DNA of 34,779 nt from Patescibacteria group bacterium (GCA_004322265.1 SCSZ01000018.1:1-34779); one strand, 5' to 3'; numbered from the stretch's first letter, positions 7,427-13,300 are shown. Made by a program: numbers and translations. Notes: a model not told the origin generated them from the sequence alone.

Positions 7427-8176
7427 GTGAATAATTTTATAAAAATGCAGGGGCTGGGCAACAAGTTTGTCGTACTGAGTGGCCCACTTGACCTTAGTGC
7501 TGCCGAGGTTATTGCCTACTGCAAACAATTTGGTGATGAACCTGCCGATGGCGTACTTGTTGTGTCTCCACTTACAGAGCATAGTGTAAAAATGAAATAT
7601 TGGAACGCCGATGGAACGCTGGCAGAGATGTGTGGGAATGGATTGCGCTGTGTTGTGCGCTTCGCTATCGATAGTAAGATGGTTCAGCCAGGCGAATTAA
7701 TCGTCAAAACTGACGCTGGGGATTTAAAAGGAATCTGGGATGGTAACAATCCAAGTCAGATTGAGGTTCAGGTTGGAAAAGCTAATGTTAGCACGACCCC
7801 ACTTGAGCTTTTTGGGAAGCAGTTCTTTGAGGTAAACGTAGGTAATCCTCATGCCGTTACCTTTGTTGATGACCTGGATACAGCCCCCGTAAAGACGCTT
7901 GGACCAGAAGTCGAGAATAATAGCCGCTTCCCTCATAGAACCAATGTTGAATTTGTTGTCGTTGAAGGCAATAACGAGATTAGCCTCCGAACCTGGGAAA
8001 GAGGCGTAGGTGAAACCCTGGCATGTGGGACGGGAATGGTAGCAGCCGCCAACGTTGCAGTCACGCTGAAGAACAAAACCTTCCCCTTAATCGTTAACGT
8101 TTTAGGCGGTAAAGCAAAAGTATGGCTCGATGAAGCTGGCTATACACGTATGATTGGTCCCGCTGAGCTTGTCTAA
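7427..8176 (+). CDS. dapF: diaminopimelate epimerase
   Basis: 249 aa. It converts LL-DAP to meso-DAP, the precursor for the peptidoglycan stem peptide, in the cytosol with two catalytic cysteines. Both are present: ADGTLAEMCGNGLRC (residues about 66-80) and ERGVGETLACGTGMVAAAN (about 192-210). NVGNPHAVTFVDDL is also typical. The N-terminal signature, usually GLGNDF, reads GLGNKF. The start is a GTG at 7427 preceded by an extended -10 at the leaderless distance. It lies alone between repeats R2 and R3 in the chain after tRNA-Ser(GCT), not with other lysine/DAP genes, which suggests a mobile or relocated gene. Function as an epimerase is likely; the D to K change could alter its substrate. Confidence 0.93.
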   Translation: MNNFIKMQGLGNKFVVLSGPLDLSAAEVIAYCKQFGDEPADGVLVVSPLTEHSVKMKYWNADGTLAEMCGNGLRCVVRFAIDSKMVQPGELIVKTDAGDLKGIWDGNNPSQIEVQVGKANVSTTPLELFGKQFFEVNVGNPHAVTFVDDLDTAPVKTLGPEVENNSRFPHRTNVEFVVVEGNNEISLRTWERGVGETLACGTGMVAAANVAVTLKNKTFPLIVNVLGGKAKVWLDEAGYTRMIGPAELV

Positions 8177-8252
8177 CAGTCGAGCTCACTTCTAGCCTCG
8201 TAGATACTCCTCCGCCAAGCAACAACACTATGACATTGTCATGGTGTTTTTG
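8177..8252 (+). repeat. R3: tRNA-Ser-3'-like repeat plus terminator
   Basis: Begins at the dapF stop. CACTTCTAGC-CTCGTAGATA-CTCCTCCGCCA (8188-8218) parallels R2 and ends with the exact last 11 nt of tRNA-Ser(GCT). The terminator here (8225-8252) has a different sequence from the other copies. Confidence 0.7.
8225..8252 (+). terminator. intrinsic terminator after dapF
   Basis: ACACTATGAC pairs with GTCATGGTGT (one G-T) around loop ATT, followed by T5. Confidence 0.85.
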
Positions 8253-8259
8253 CTATGAT
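8251..8259 (+). promoter_or_regulatory. extended -10, leaderless gene at 8266
   Basis: TGC + TATGAT (8254-8259), 6 nt before the ATG. A possible -35 ATGACA lies at 8230-8235 (spacer 18) within the terminator stem. Confidence 0.65.
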
Positions 8260-8265
8260 TGGCTC

Positions 8266-8604
8266 ATGGTAAAGAAAAGCTACACTACAGCAATAATCAT
8301 TCTGCATATAGTTGTCATCTTATTGGCGGATTTTTCGCCATTTTGGCTCGATTGGAAACTGGTCGTATTAGGTGTTATCGCTTACTACCTACAGATCGCC
8401 TTTTTCGGCGGCTGTGTGCTCAGCCAAGCCCAATTCAAAGATAAGAAACAGTCTTTTCACGAGTGGTATCTGCGTAAATTGGGCCTGAAACCAAATCAAA
8501 AATATCTAAACCTTACACTTCGCTACATAATCCCCTTTTTACTGCTGGGATTAGCGCTTATTTTCCAAGTCTTACTACAATTCAGGGTAATAACTTCATT
8601 TTAG
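8266..8604 (+). CDS. orphan small membrane protein
   Basis: 112 aa with three hydrophobic segments (AIIILHIVVILLADF, LVVLGVIAYYLQIAFF, YIIPFLLLGLALIFQVLLQF) and a central GGCVLSQAQF loop. No family is confidently recognised. The ATG at 8266 is chosen over 8230 because the upstream start would read through the dapF terminator hairpin, and the extended -10 at 8251-8259 ends 6 nt before 8266. It is bounded by repeats R3 and R4. Confidence 0.75.
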   Translation: MVKKSYTTAIIILHIVVILLADFSPFWLDWKLVVLGVIAYYLQIAFFGGCVLSQAQFKDKKQSFHEWYLRKLGLKPNQKYLNLTLRYIIPFLLLGLALIFQVLLQFRVITSF

Positions 8605-8660
8605 CCTCAATAACTGTCCCCTGCCATATCAGAAAGACGACCCATTAGGTCGTCTTTCAC
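8602..8660 (+). repeat. R4: tRNA-Ser-3'-like repeat plus terminator
   Basis: It starts at the stop codon: TAGCCTCAATAACTGTCC then CCTGCCATATCAGAAAG and the hairpin AGACGACC / GGTCGTCT. The same stem as R1 carries a new loop, CATTA. Confidence 0.75.
8633..8657 (+). terminator. intrinsic terminator in R4
   Basis: AAAGACGACC / GGTCGTCTTT with loop CATTA. The T tract is short (TTT then CACTT). Confidence 0.75.
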
Positions 8661-8680
8661 TTATGGTATATGTGAGTAAC

Positions 8681-8941
8681 TTAATGTGGAGATTGCTTTT
8701 GGCCTCTTGATCGCATATACGTCAAACCCATGGAGACATTTGCGCCAATAGCTATAGCACCCGCAACTGCTGGCGACAAAGGTTCACCTCCATGCAGTGC
8801 ACCGGTAACTAGTTCTATTGCTTCAAAACTAGCAACCGTTCCAATAGCCATAAAAGCTGCTCCAGCAAGACCACGCCTTAAACGATTTGTGTGTTTTTCT
8901 GAGTTTTCGGCTGTTTGTTCTTTGTTTTCAGGAGCTGTCAT
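8681..8941 (-). CDS. orphan small membrane protein, antisense within the cassette chain
   Basis: 86 aa. A polar N-terminus (MTAPENKEQTAENSEKHTNRLRRG) is followed by two Ala/Gly-rich membrane segments (LAGAAFMAIGTVASFEAIEL and SPAVAGAIAIGANVSMGLTYM) and a basic tail. No family is recognised. It is the only gene of the chain on the opposite strand. A GATAAT-like -10 lies 8 nt upstream of the ATG, inside a perfect inverted repeat (8950-8969) that could be an operator. Confidence 0.65.
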   Translation of the reverse strand: MTAPENKEQTAENSEKHTNRLRRGLAGAAFMAIGTVASFEAIELVTGALHGGEPLSPAVAGAIAIGANVSMGLTYMRSRGQKQSPH

Positions 8942-8949
8942 ATCAAAAC

Positions 8950-8969
8950 ATTATCATAAAAATGATAAT
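8950..8969. promoter_or_regulatory. perfect inverted repeat at promoter of 8941 gene
   Basis: ATTATCAT, spacer AAAA, ATGATAAT. It overlaps the likely -10 region. It could be a repressor site or just an AT-rich hairpin. Confidence 0.4.
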
Positions 8970-8971
8970 AT

Positions 8972-9020
8972 GTCAATATCCCGCCGTATCAGAGAGCGGC
9001 CTACCTGGCTGCTTTTATTT
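8972..9020 (+). repeat. R5: most diverged tRNA-Ser-3'-like repeat plus terminator
   Basis: TATCCCGCCGTATCAGAGAG then AGCGGCC / GGCTGCT (loop TACCT) and TTTATTT. The CGCC-TATCAGAGAG core is kept, while the stem is replaced by a different pairing sequence. Confidence 0.65.
8995..9020 (+). terminator. intrinsic terminator in R5
   Basis: AGCGGCC / GGCTGCT (one G-T) with loop TACCT and a T-rich tail. The next -10 (TATACT) starts 3 nt downstream. Confidence 0.7.
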
Positions 9021-9028
9021 GATATACT
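9020..9028 (+). promoter_or_regulatory. extended -10, leaderless DUF1801 gene
   Basis: TGA + TATACT (9023-9028), exactly 6 nt before ATG 9035. Confidence 0.7.
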
Positions 9029-9034
9029 TTTTGC

Positions 9035-9427
9035 ATGACCACCAGTCGAAACTCTGCAATAGACGCATATATCGATAGATTGCCTAAATGGCAGCATGAT
9101 ATATGCACTAAGCTTCGCGACCTGATACATGAGGCTGAGCCCGAAATCGAAGAAACAATCAAACGAGGCGACCGTCCTTACTTTATCCTTAACGGCACTG
9201 TATGCGCATTCCAAGCAACAAAAGACCACGTCAATCTGTTTATCTACGACCCTATTGCCCCGGATCCTCATAATATTATTAATCAAGGACAAGGTAACGC
9301 AACCGCTCGCTCGGTCCAGATTTATCAAGATGATCCCATTAACAAAGGTGCTATCAAAACTTTAGTTGGTGCTGTAGTTAGCAACAATCGTGCTGGTGGT
9401 TGGCGAAAACTCAAACGCTATCTGTAG
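9035..9427 (+). CDS. DUF1801 / YdhG-like domain protein
   Basis: 130 aa. SAIDAYIDRLPKWQHDICTKLRDLIHEAEPEIEETIKRGDRPYFILNGTVCAFQATKDHVNLFIYD is the typical DUF1801 core (helical start, then a small mixed domain with a conserved hydrophobic-aromatic core). The C-terminus GAIKTLVGAVVSNNRAGGWRKLKRYL is basic. Function of the family is not established; no catalytic residues can be named. It is the last gene in the chain after tRNA-Ser(GCT), with an extended -10 at the exact leaderless distance. Confidence 0.82.
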   Translation: MTTSRNSAIDAYIDRLPKWQHDICTKLRDLIHEAEPEIEETIKRGDRPYFILNGTVCAFQATKDHVNLFIYDPIAPDPHNIINQGQGNATARSVQIYQDDPINKGAIKTLVGAVVSNNRAGGWRKLKRYL

Positions 9428-9549
9428 CGATCTATGGATCTCACTTGCCTGGTGTGTTGGCATTGCAATCGTCGCGTACTTCTTTGCAATTCGCACTTAT
9501 AAGTGCCTCCCGTAGCAATGTATCCATTTCGAGCTTTAGGGTGCAGACA
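9428..9549. other. intergenic stretch without a supported gene
   Basis: A short hydrophobic reading frame (WCVGIAIVAYFFAIRTYK, about 9452-9506) is visible without a start or promoter. It may be the worn end of a lost membrane gene. Nothing else is recognised. Confidence 0.4.
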
Positions 9550-9578
9550 TTGAATTATTAACTATTTTGTGGTATAAT
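9550..9578 (+). promoter_or_regulatory. strong consensus promoter of deaminase gene
   Basis: TTGAAT (9550-9555), 17-nt spacer, TATAAT (9573-9578) with TGG upstream (extended -10). The ATG follows after 8 nt. It is one of the few leaderless promoters here with a good -35. Confidence 0.8.
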
Positions 9579-9586
9579 AGTCGTAT

Positions 9587-10147
9587 ATGAATATGTTGGT
9601 GGAGCAATCCTTCGAGCGCATGCTCGACAATACAGCCAAGCGTGCTATTCGGCTTGCCGAACGTAGTGCTCTTGATAATCCCGTAGATCTACCGATTGCT
9701 GCGATCGCACTTCGAGGTGCCATGATTGCCGGTGAAGGTACTGCACTCGACCAGAAACTACAACAACCTCACATGCACGCCGAAGTTGCTGCACTGGGAC
9801 GAGCAAGACACAATCACATAGATCCAACGATTTTAGTATCAACCGCTGAACCATGTGTGAAATGTCAAATTGCAATTGCAGCCGTAGAGAGTATCGAAAC
9901 CGTTGCCTTCGTAGTTCCTCGCTGGATGCTTGAGGCAAAAAAGCTTGTCAATCCAGGCAAACCGATTGATCCTGATAGTCTTCCGTATAACGTGATTCAG
10001 CTTGATGACCCAGAACAGATCAAAAAAGCACTCGAACCGTATGATTTTACACAACGCACACCCGCTACGAACGGCGTGGAAGCCGTAACAAAAGTGGACT
10101 CAGATGCATTCCGAGCCCACCTTGCTGAGCGCCCATCTGCTATATAG
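9587..10147 (+). CDS. cytidine/deoxycytidylate/tRNA-adenosine deaminase-family protein
   Basis: 186 aa. HAEVAAL (His64, Glu66) and AEPCVKC (Cys90, Cys93) form the zinc site of the CDA superfamily, with Glu66 as proton shuttle. The order HAE then PCxxC about 23 residues later fits TadA, dCMP deaminase and RibD-like enzymes. The C-terminal 60 residues (KKALEPYDFTQRTPATNGVEAV and on) are not typical of TadA. Substrate is therefore open. The window's tRNA-Arg has anticodon GCG, which needs no A-to-I editing, so a TadA role is not obvious. A second in-frame ATG at 9593 is possible. It converges with the gene at 10149 with a 1-nt gap. Confidence 0.8.
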   Translation: MNMLVEQSFERMLDNTAKRAIRLAERSALDNPVDLPIAAIALRGAMIAGEGTALDQKLQQPHMHAEVAALGRARHNHIDPTILVSTAEPCVKCQIAIAAVESIETVAFVVPRWMLEAKKLVNPGKPIDPDSLPYNVIQLDDPEQIKKALEPYDFTQRTPATNGVEAVTKVDSDAFRAHLAERPSAI

Positions 10148-10148
10148 C

Positions 10149-10967
10149 CTACAGGGCAAGTGTATAAGTGAGCTTTTCTAGTTTGTACGGTTTTGTCGTA
10201 AAGACGGTTGTGTCATAGGTCAGCAGTAATTTTGATGCGGTTGTCGGCACAGAATAGACCAAGTTCCCGGTGAGTGATGCCCCTTTTGCTAACGTTCCTC
10301 CAGAAAATGGACTGTTAACTGATAGATAGGCGTTGGTATTTGAAACGCCATCAGCACTTAGTTGCAAGTCATAGTCAGATACGCTAACGCTATCAGGTCC
10401 TGGATTTGTTACGGTTACGTTAACCAAAACGTACTTATTACCAGTATCAGGCTGTGAGTAGCCATCGGTTGACTGATAATTGGTGTCAACGGAATTGACC
10501 TTAACGTCAAATGTACCAAATCGTGCAGTCTCGCCCTTCGCAAAATCTTTTTTGGCGTCCATTTCAGCCTTTGCGGCAGCATCTTGTGCGCTCAGAACGT
10601 CGGTTGCGACTTTAGTCGCTTGGATTGCTGCGCCACCAGTCGCAACAGTAGCAACAATCGCAATCACCCAAAAAGCAGTTACGATGAGGTTCGTTAGTGC
10701 GGCAACAGCACCCAGGATAATACCAGCGATACCAAACGGCTTGTTCGCTGCTGATTTTTTCAGAGCAATAATGCTGAGAACGATTGCTGCGGCTGCAACA
10801 ATCAATCCCCAAATTGGTAGTAGCCCAGATAGAAACGCAACGATTCCCACGACGAGCGCTGCAATGCCTATACCAGTAACTGACTGTGGACCCGCTGCGA
10901 CCGCGACCTTGGATGCAGACGTTGGCGCTGCCTGTTTAGTTTTCTTCTCTCCATCTTGCTTTGCCAT
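10149..10967 (-). CDS. membrane-anchored protein with DUF4190-like helices and DUF4352-like extracellular domain
   Basis: 272 aa. Residues about 30-110 form three to four hydrophobic helices rich in Gly/Ala (GIGIAALVVGIVAFLSGLLPIWGLIVAAAAIVLSIIALKKS, then FGIAGIILGAVAAL), a DUF4190-type hairpin. Residues about 140-272 (GETARFGTFDVKVNSVDT, GNKYVLVNVTVTNPGPDSVSVS, GGTLAKGASLTGNLVYSVP) are a beta-rich domain of DUF4352/telokin-like type, probably outside the membrane. TAAGGGGG ends 5 nt before the ATG, a strong SD, and TATAGT at 11002-10997 gives a leader of about 20 nt. The helical half resembles the short protein at 12057. An envelope role is inferred. Confidence 0.8.
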   Translation of the reverse strand: MAKQDGEKKTKQAAPTSASKVAVAAGPQSVTGIGIAALVVGIVAFLSGLLPIWGLIVAAAAIVLSIIALKKSAANKPFGIAGIILGAVAALTNLIVTAFWVIAIVATVATGGAAIQATKVATDVLSAQDAAAKAEMDAKKDFAKGETARFGTFDVKVNSVDTNYQSTDGYSQPDTGNKYVLVNVTVTNPGPDSVSVSDYDLQLSADGVSNTNAYLSVNSPFSGGTLAKGASLTGNLVYSVPTTASKLLLTYDTTVFTTKPYKLEKLTYTLAL

Positions 10968-11057
10968 ACTAACCCCCTTAGCGTTTTGATACTGTAACTA
11001 TAAGACTTTCAGATATTGTCGTCAATTAAAAGATCAGCCTATTTTCAGCAATCAATC

Positions 11058-11066
11058 TGTTAGAAT
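11058..11066 (+). promoter_or_regulatory. extended -10 promoter of tRNA-Ser(CGA)
   Basis: TGT + TAGAAT (11061-11066). The mature tRNA starts 10 nt after the box, so the primary transcript has almost no 5' extension. Confidence 0.65.
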
Positions 11067-11075
11067 AGCTATGTT

Positions 11076-11164
11076 GGAGAGATGCAGGAGTGGTTGAACT
11101 GGCCGCTCTCGAAAAGCGGTGTATCCCTAGGATACCCAGGGTTCGAATCCCTGTCTCTCCGCCA
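11076..11164 (+). tRNA. tRNA-Ser(CGA)
   Basis: 89 nt with long variable arm. Acceptor GGAGAGA / TCTCTCC, anticodon stem CCGCT / AGCGG with loop CTCGAAA (anticodon CGA, codon UCG), T arm CAGGG-TTCGAAT-CCCTG, encoded CCA. Confidence 0.96.
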
Positions 11165-11233
11165 AGATCTTATTCTCTATTCAAGCGTAAGTATCATTGC
11201 GACCACACCCACATAGGTGATATCCTTTGGTAT

Positions 11234-12049
11234 ATGACTACTCCCCCTGACAGCGCCCCGGATAGTGCACCAACACCACAAAATCCAACTGGAGGACATA
11301 ACTTTCTTAAGACGGCTGCCCAGGCTGCGCGAAGACATATGCAGGAATCTCGCGAAAAACGAGCTACTTTGCAGAATGAAGCTATGCTTGCGGCTAGACG
11401 ACAAGAGTTCCAAGAAATGCTCGCTCACGCGACAGGTATTAACAAGCAAGCCCTCGAGATCATTCAAACAGCTAACGAAATCCCTACGAAGAGTACGTAT
11501 GGACCGCTTGGTACAACCTGGACAGACGCCGACGGTAACAAAAGACTTCAACAAGCCAGATCATTTAGTTTCGGCGAGAATCCTCAGGATCCATCGCCAG
11601 GTATCAGAACGCCCCTCGTTCAGGATAATGGCACAATTATCGTGCATCTTGATAGTTACGATTGGAGCCACAACGGCTTTAGATCACCCCTCCAAAACGC
11701 CACAATAACGGTTGAAACTCCGTTTACAGAGGACGCGTCAGGTAATCGTCAGTACGGAGCTACCGAGAGTGATATTAAGTTAAACGACCAGCCATACGAT
11801 CCCGACACACTTGTGCTTGATTACGACGATAACTTTACCGGCAAAATCCAAGGACATGTCAATGGCGAAGGCCACATGACTGTTGAACGGTCCAGTAGTA
11901 GTACGACCGGGATGGTTAAGATGAAACCAGAGGATATTACATTCGATGTCGCTGGTATTCTCGATAAGCTCCACTCCGCCGTAGCCAGCACGGTACTTGC
12001 ATACCGCGAAATTGCCGATCAGGCGACCATAGCGCCCGACGAGCTATAA
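11234..12049 (+). CDS. orphan protein, coiled-coil N-terminus and beta-rich C-terminus
   Basis: 271 aa, not recognised. The Pro-rich start MTTPPDSAPDSAPTPQNPTGG is followed by a charged helix (KTAAQAARRHMQESREKRATLQNEAMLAARRQEFQEMLAHATG), then a beta-rich region with several Asp/Gly turns. An upstream frame continues into tRNA-Ser(CGA), so starts before about 11165 are excluded. The ATG at 11234 follows TTGCGA-N18-TATCCT (11197-11226, with TGA before the -10) by 7 nt, matching the local leaderless pattern. It converges with the gene at 12057 with 7 nt between. Confidence 0.72.
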   Translation: MTTPPDSAPDSAPTPQNPTGGHNFLKTAAQAARRHMQESREKRATLQNEAMLAARRQEFQEMLAHATGINKQALEIIQTANEIPTKSTYGPLGTTWTDADGNKRLQQARSFSFGENPQDPSPGIRTPLVQDNGTIIVHLDSYDWSHNGFRSPLQNATITVETPFTEDASGNRQYGATESDIKLNDQPYDPDTLVLDYDDNFTGKIQGHVNGEGHMTVERSSSSTTGMVKMKPEDITFDVAGILDKLHSAVASTVLAYREIADQATIAPDEL

Positions 12050-12056
12050 CAACTGA

Positions 12057-12371
12057 CTAGTAAGTGTAGTAACCAGGCTGCGGTACACTTGGTGCACCAG
12101 CATTCAGTGAGCCAATAATAGCAAGGACCAGTACGCCTAGACCAAATGCTGCGCCGACAATACCCGTAACAAGACCAGCAATTGCGAGGCCTTTTCCGCC
12201 ATACCCCTTTTTCAAGTTAATTGCAGCGAATACAATCGCAACCGCCCCAACCGGAATACTGAGGAAGAATATCCATCCTGTTAAAAATGCAACAACACCA
12301 GTAACCAGAGACGTAACGCTAAAAGCAACGCTTCCACTATTTGTTGGTTGTACTTTACTATCTTGTGCCAT
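12057..12371 (-). CDS. small DUF4190-like membrane protein
   Basis: 104 aa. Two long hydrophobic hairpins (VAFSVTSLVTGVVAFLTGWIFFLSIPVGAVAIVFAAINLKKGYGGKGLAIAGLVTGIVGAAFGLGVLVLAIIGSL) match the DUF4190 style, also seen in the N-terminal half of the 10149 protein. The C-terminus NAGAPSVPQPGYYTY is short and Tyr-rich. The gene has its own extended -10 (TGC + TATACT, 12404-12399), a leader of about 21 nt and AAAGGA 6 nt before the ATG. That promoter lies just downstream of the hammerhead ribozyme, so this gene does not need the ribozyme-bearing transcript. Confidence 0.78.
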   Translation of the reverse strand: MAQDSKVQPTNSGSVAFSVTSLVTGVVAFLTGWIFFLSIPVGAVAIVFAAINLKKGYGGKGLAIAGLVTGIVGAAFGLGVLVLAIIGSLNAGAPSVPQPGYYTY

Positions 12372-12398
12372 ATAAAGTCCTTTCGTTTATCTACCGAA

Positions 12399-12407
12399 AG
12401 TATAGCA
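12399..12407 (-). promoter_or_regulatory. extended -10 promoter of 12371 gene
   Basis: TGC + TATACT on the minus strand, starting 24 nt after the 3' end of the hammerhead ribozyme. Confidence 0.65.
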
Positions 12408-12430
12408 CCACTCTTGATCCACGTGTAGTA

Positions 12431-12491
12431 ATAGATCGATTTCGTCCTTTTGGACTCATCAGTACACATACGCATGTGTAGATCGATCTAT
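12431..12491 (-). ncRNA. hammerhead ribozyme, type III (helix III open)
   Basis: Minus-strand RNA, 61 nt, with a complete core. Helix III: 12491-12482 pairs perfectly with 12440-12431 (10 bp including the A15.1-U16.1 pair). The cleavage triplet is AUC with C17 at 12481; predicted cleavage is between 12481 and 12480. Helix I: UACACAU (12480-12474) / AUGUGUA (12469-12463), loop GCGU. CUGAUGA is at 12462-12456. Helix II: GUCC (12455-12452) / GGAC (12447-12444), loop AAAA. GAAA is at 12443-12440. All invariant core nucleotides are present and no pair is broken. By knowledge of the family it cleaves itself to leave 2',3'-cyclic phosphate and 5'-OH ends. It lies 163 nt after the NUDIX stop codon (to the cleavage site) and 59 nt before the next gene. 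Confidence 0.95.
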
Positions 12492-12643
12492 GTGCCCGGG
12501 GACAAGAGACAGCATATTGCCATCGATCTTGTGTTCCCAGTGGAGCACATAGGTGTAACTCGGTGTGATTCTTACGAATCGCTCACATGCCTTTTAGTGA
12601 CATGGATGGTACCACCGCGTGTACCGTTTGTGATGGGATAGCT
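12492..12643 (-). other. structured 3' UTR-like spacer between NUDIX gene and hammerhead
   Basis: 152 nt with no ORF or clear terminator. Possible hairpins include GATTC / GAATC around GTAA (12564-12577) and GGTAC / GTACC near 12608-12625. A copy of the ribozyme stem III 5' sequence (AGATCGAT, 12522-12529) could compete with the true strand for pairing to the ribozyme 3' arm. Composition is between that of the NUDIX gene and its surroundings. Confidence 0.5.
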
Positions 12644-13300
12644 TCAAGCCTTGGAGACCTTCAGCTTTCCCATGGTGTAGAGAGCCCCCATGACGCGCTG
12701 GATGGCCGCGAGCGTGATGGCATCCGCCGTCTGATACGTGAAGTCCGTCCAGTGGATCATCTCGAGGTTGTCCTGCAGATCGACGTGTGCGATCTGGCCG
12801 GGTCCCAGCTCGAAGAAGTAGACGGTGTTGCCATCGCCCTCTCCCTTGTAGAACAGCGCACGGTCGGCGACGAACGGGTTGCCGTACGCCGGCGTGACGA
12901 TGTTCAGATCCAGGCCCGTCTCCTCCAGGAGTTCGCGAAGCGCACCCGACCTGGGAAGCTCCTTCTCTCCTGTCTCGATGTTGACGTGAACGAAGCCGCC
13001 GGACACCTCAGGAAGGCGATCCCCTCCTTCGATGTTGAAGCGGCGTGCGTACAGCGCCAGGAAGTACAGCTCCCCGTCGTCCTTGAACTGGTAGCCCAGC
13101 ACGGGGACACCGGGAGTGACCTGCAGTAGCGGCTGGTCGAAGTCCATCGGCGTCAGGCCGATGGTGACCGAGCCGATACGCGGGTTGCGGTAGACGATGG
13201 GACCACCGTCGGTGGTCTCTTCCTTCCAGCCGCGCTTGGCGTCATCCTCGGGGGTGTAGCCACGCAGACCATTCACGGTATTCGTGGTGATGTCGTTCAT
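12644..13300 (-). CDS. NUDIX hydrolase, GC-rich, probably acquired by transfer
   Basis: 218 aa. The NUDIX box is recognised in KELPRSGALRELLEETGLDL (E-x7-REL-LEE-TGL). The leading Gly of the consensus is replaced. The domain resembles ADP-ribose pyrophosphatase-type NUDIX enzymes, which hydrolyse nucleoside diphosphates linked to another group using Mg2+. The remaining Glu residues of the box are intact. Codon choice is strongly G/C-ending (GTC, GCC, CTG, GAG), and a 60-base sample (12901-12960) is 63% GC against 45% at 13501-13560 in the next gene. The start at 13300 is preferred because AGAGAG lies upstream; an upstream in-frame ATG at 13399 would add an untypical AT-rich leader peptide. 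The gene is followed by a hammerhead ribozyme on the same strand. Confidence 0.85.
   Translation of the reverse strand: MNDITTNTVNGLRGYTPEDDAKRGWKEETTDGGPIVYRNPRIGSVTIGLTPMDFDQPLLQVTPGVPVLGYQFKDDGELYFLALYARRFNIEGGDRLPEVSGGFVHVNIETGEKELPRSGALRELLEETGLDLNIVTPAYGNPFVADRALFYKGEGDGNTVYFFELGPGQIAHVDLQDNLEMIHWTDFTYQTADAITLAAIQRVMGALYTMGKLKVSKA

Noticed and set aside
9452-9506. Short hydrophobic frame after DUF1801
   Set aside because: No start codon, promoter or SD; at most a decayed gene end.
11090-11233. Upstream extension of the 11234 gene
   Set aside because: It overlaps tRNA-Ser(CGA). The local -10 spacing supports ATG 11234.
12600-12630. T-box-like GGTGGTACC on the minus strand after the NUDIX gene
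   Set aside because: Nine bases match the T-box core, but the following GCGG is absent and there is no specifier loop, terminator or synthetase gene downstream.
12587-13129. Long plus-strand frame of 180 codons across the NUDIX gene
   Set aside because: It lies antisense to a clear NUDIX domain and is open only because that gene is GC-rich; no promoter or SD.
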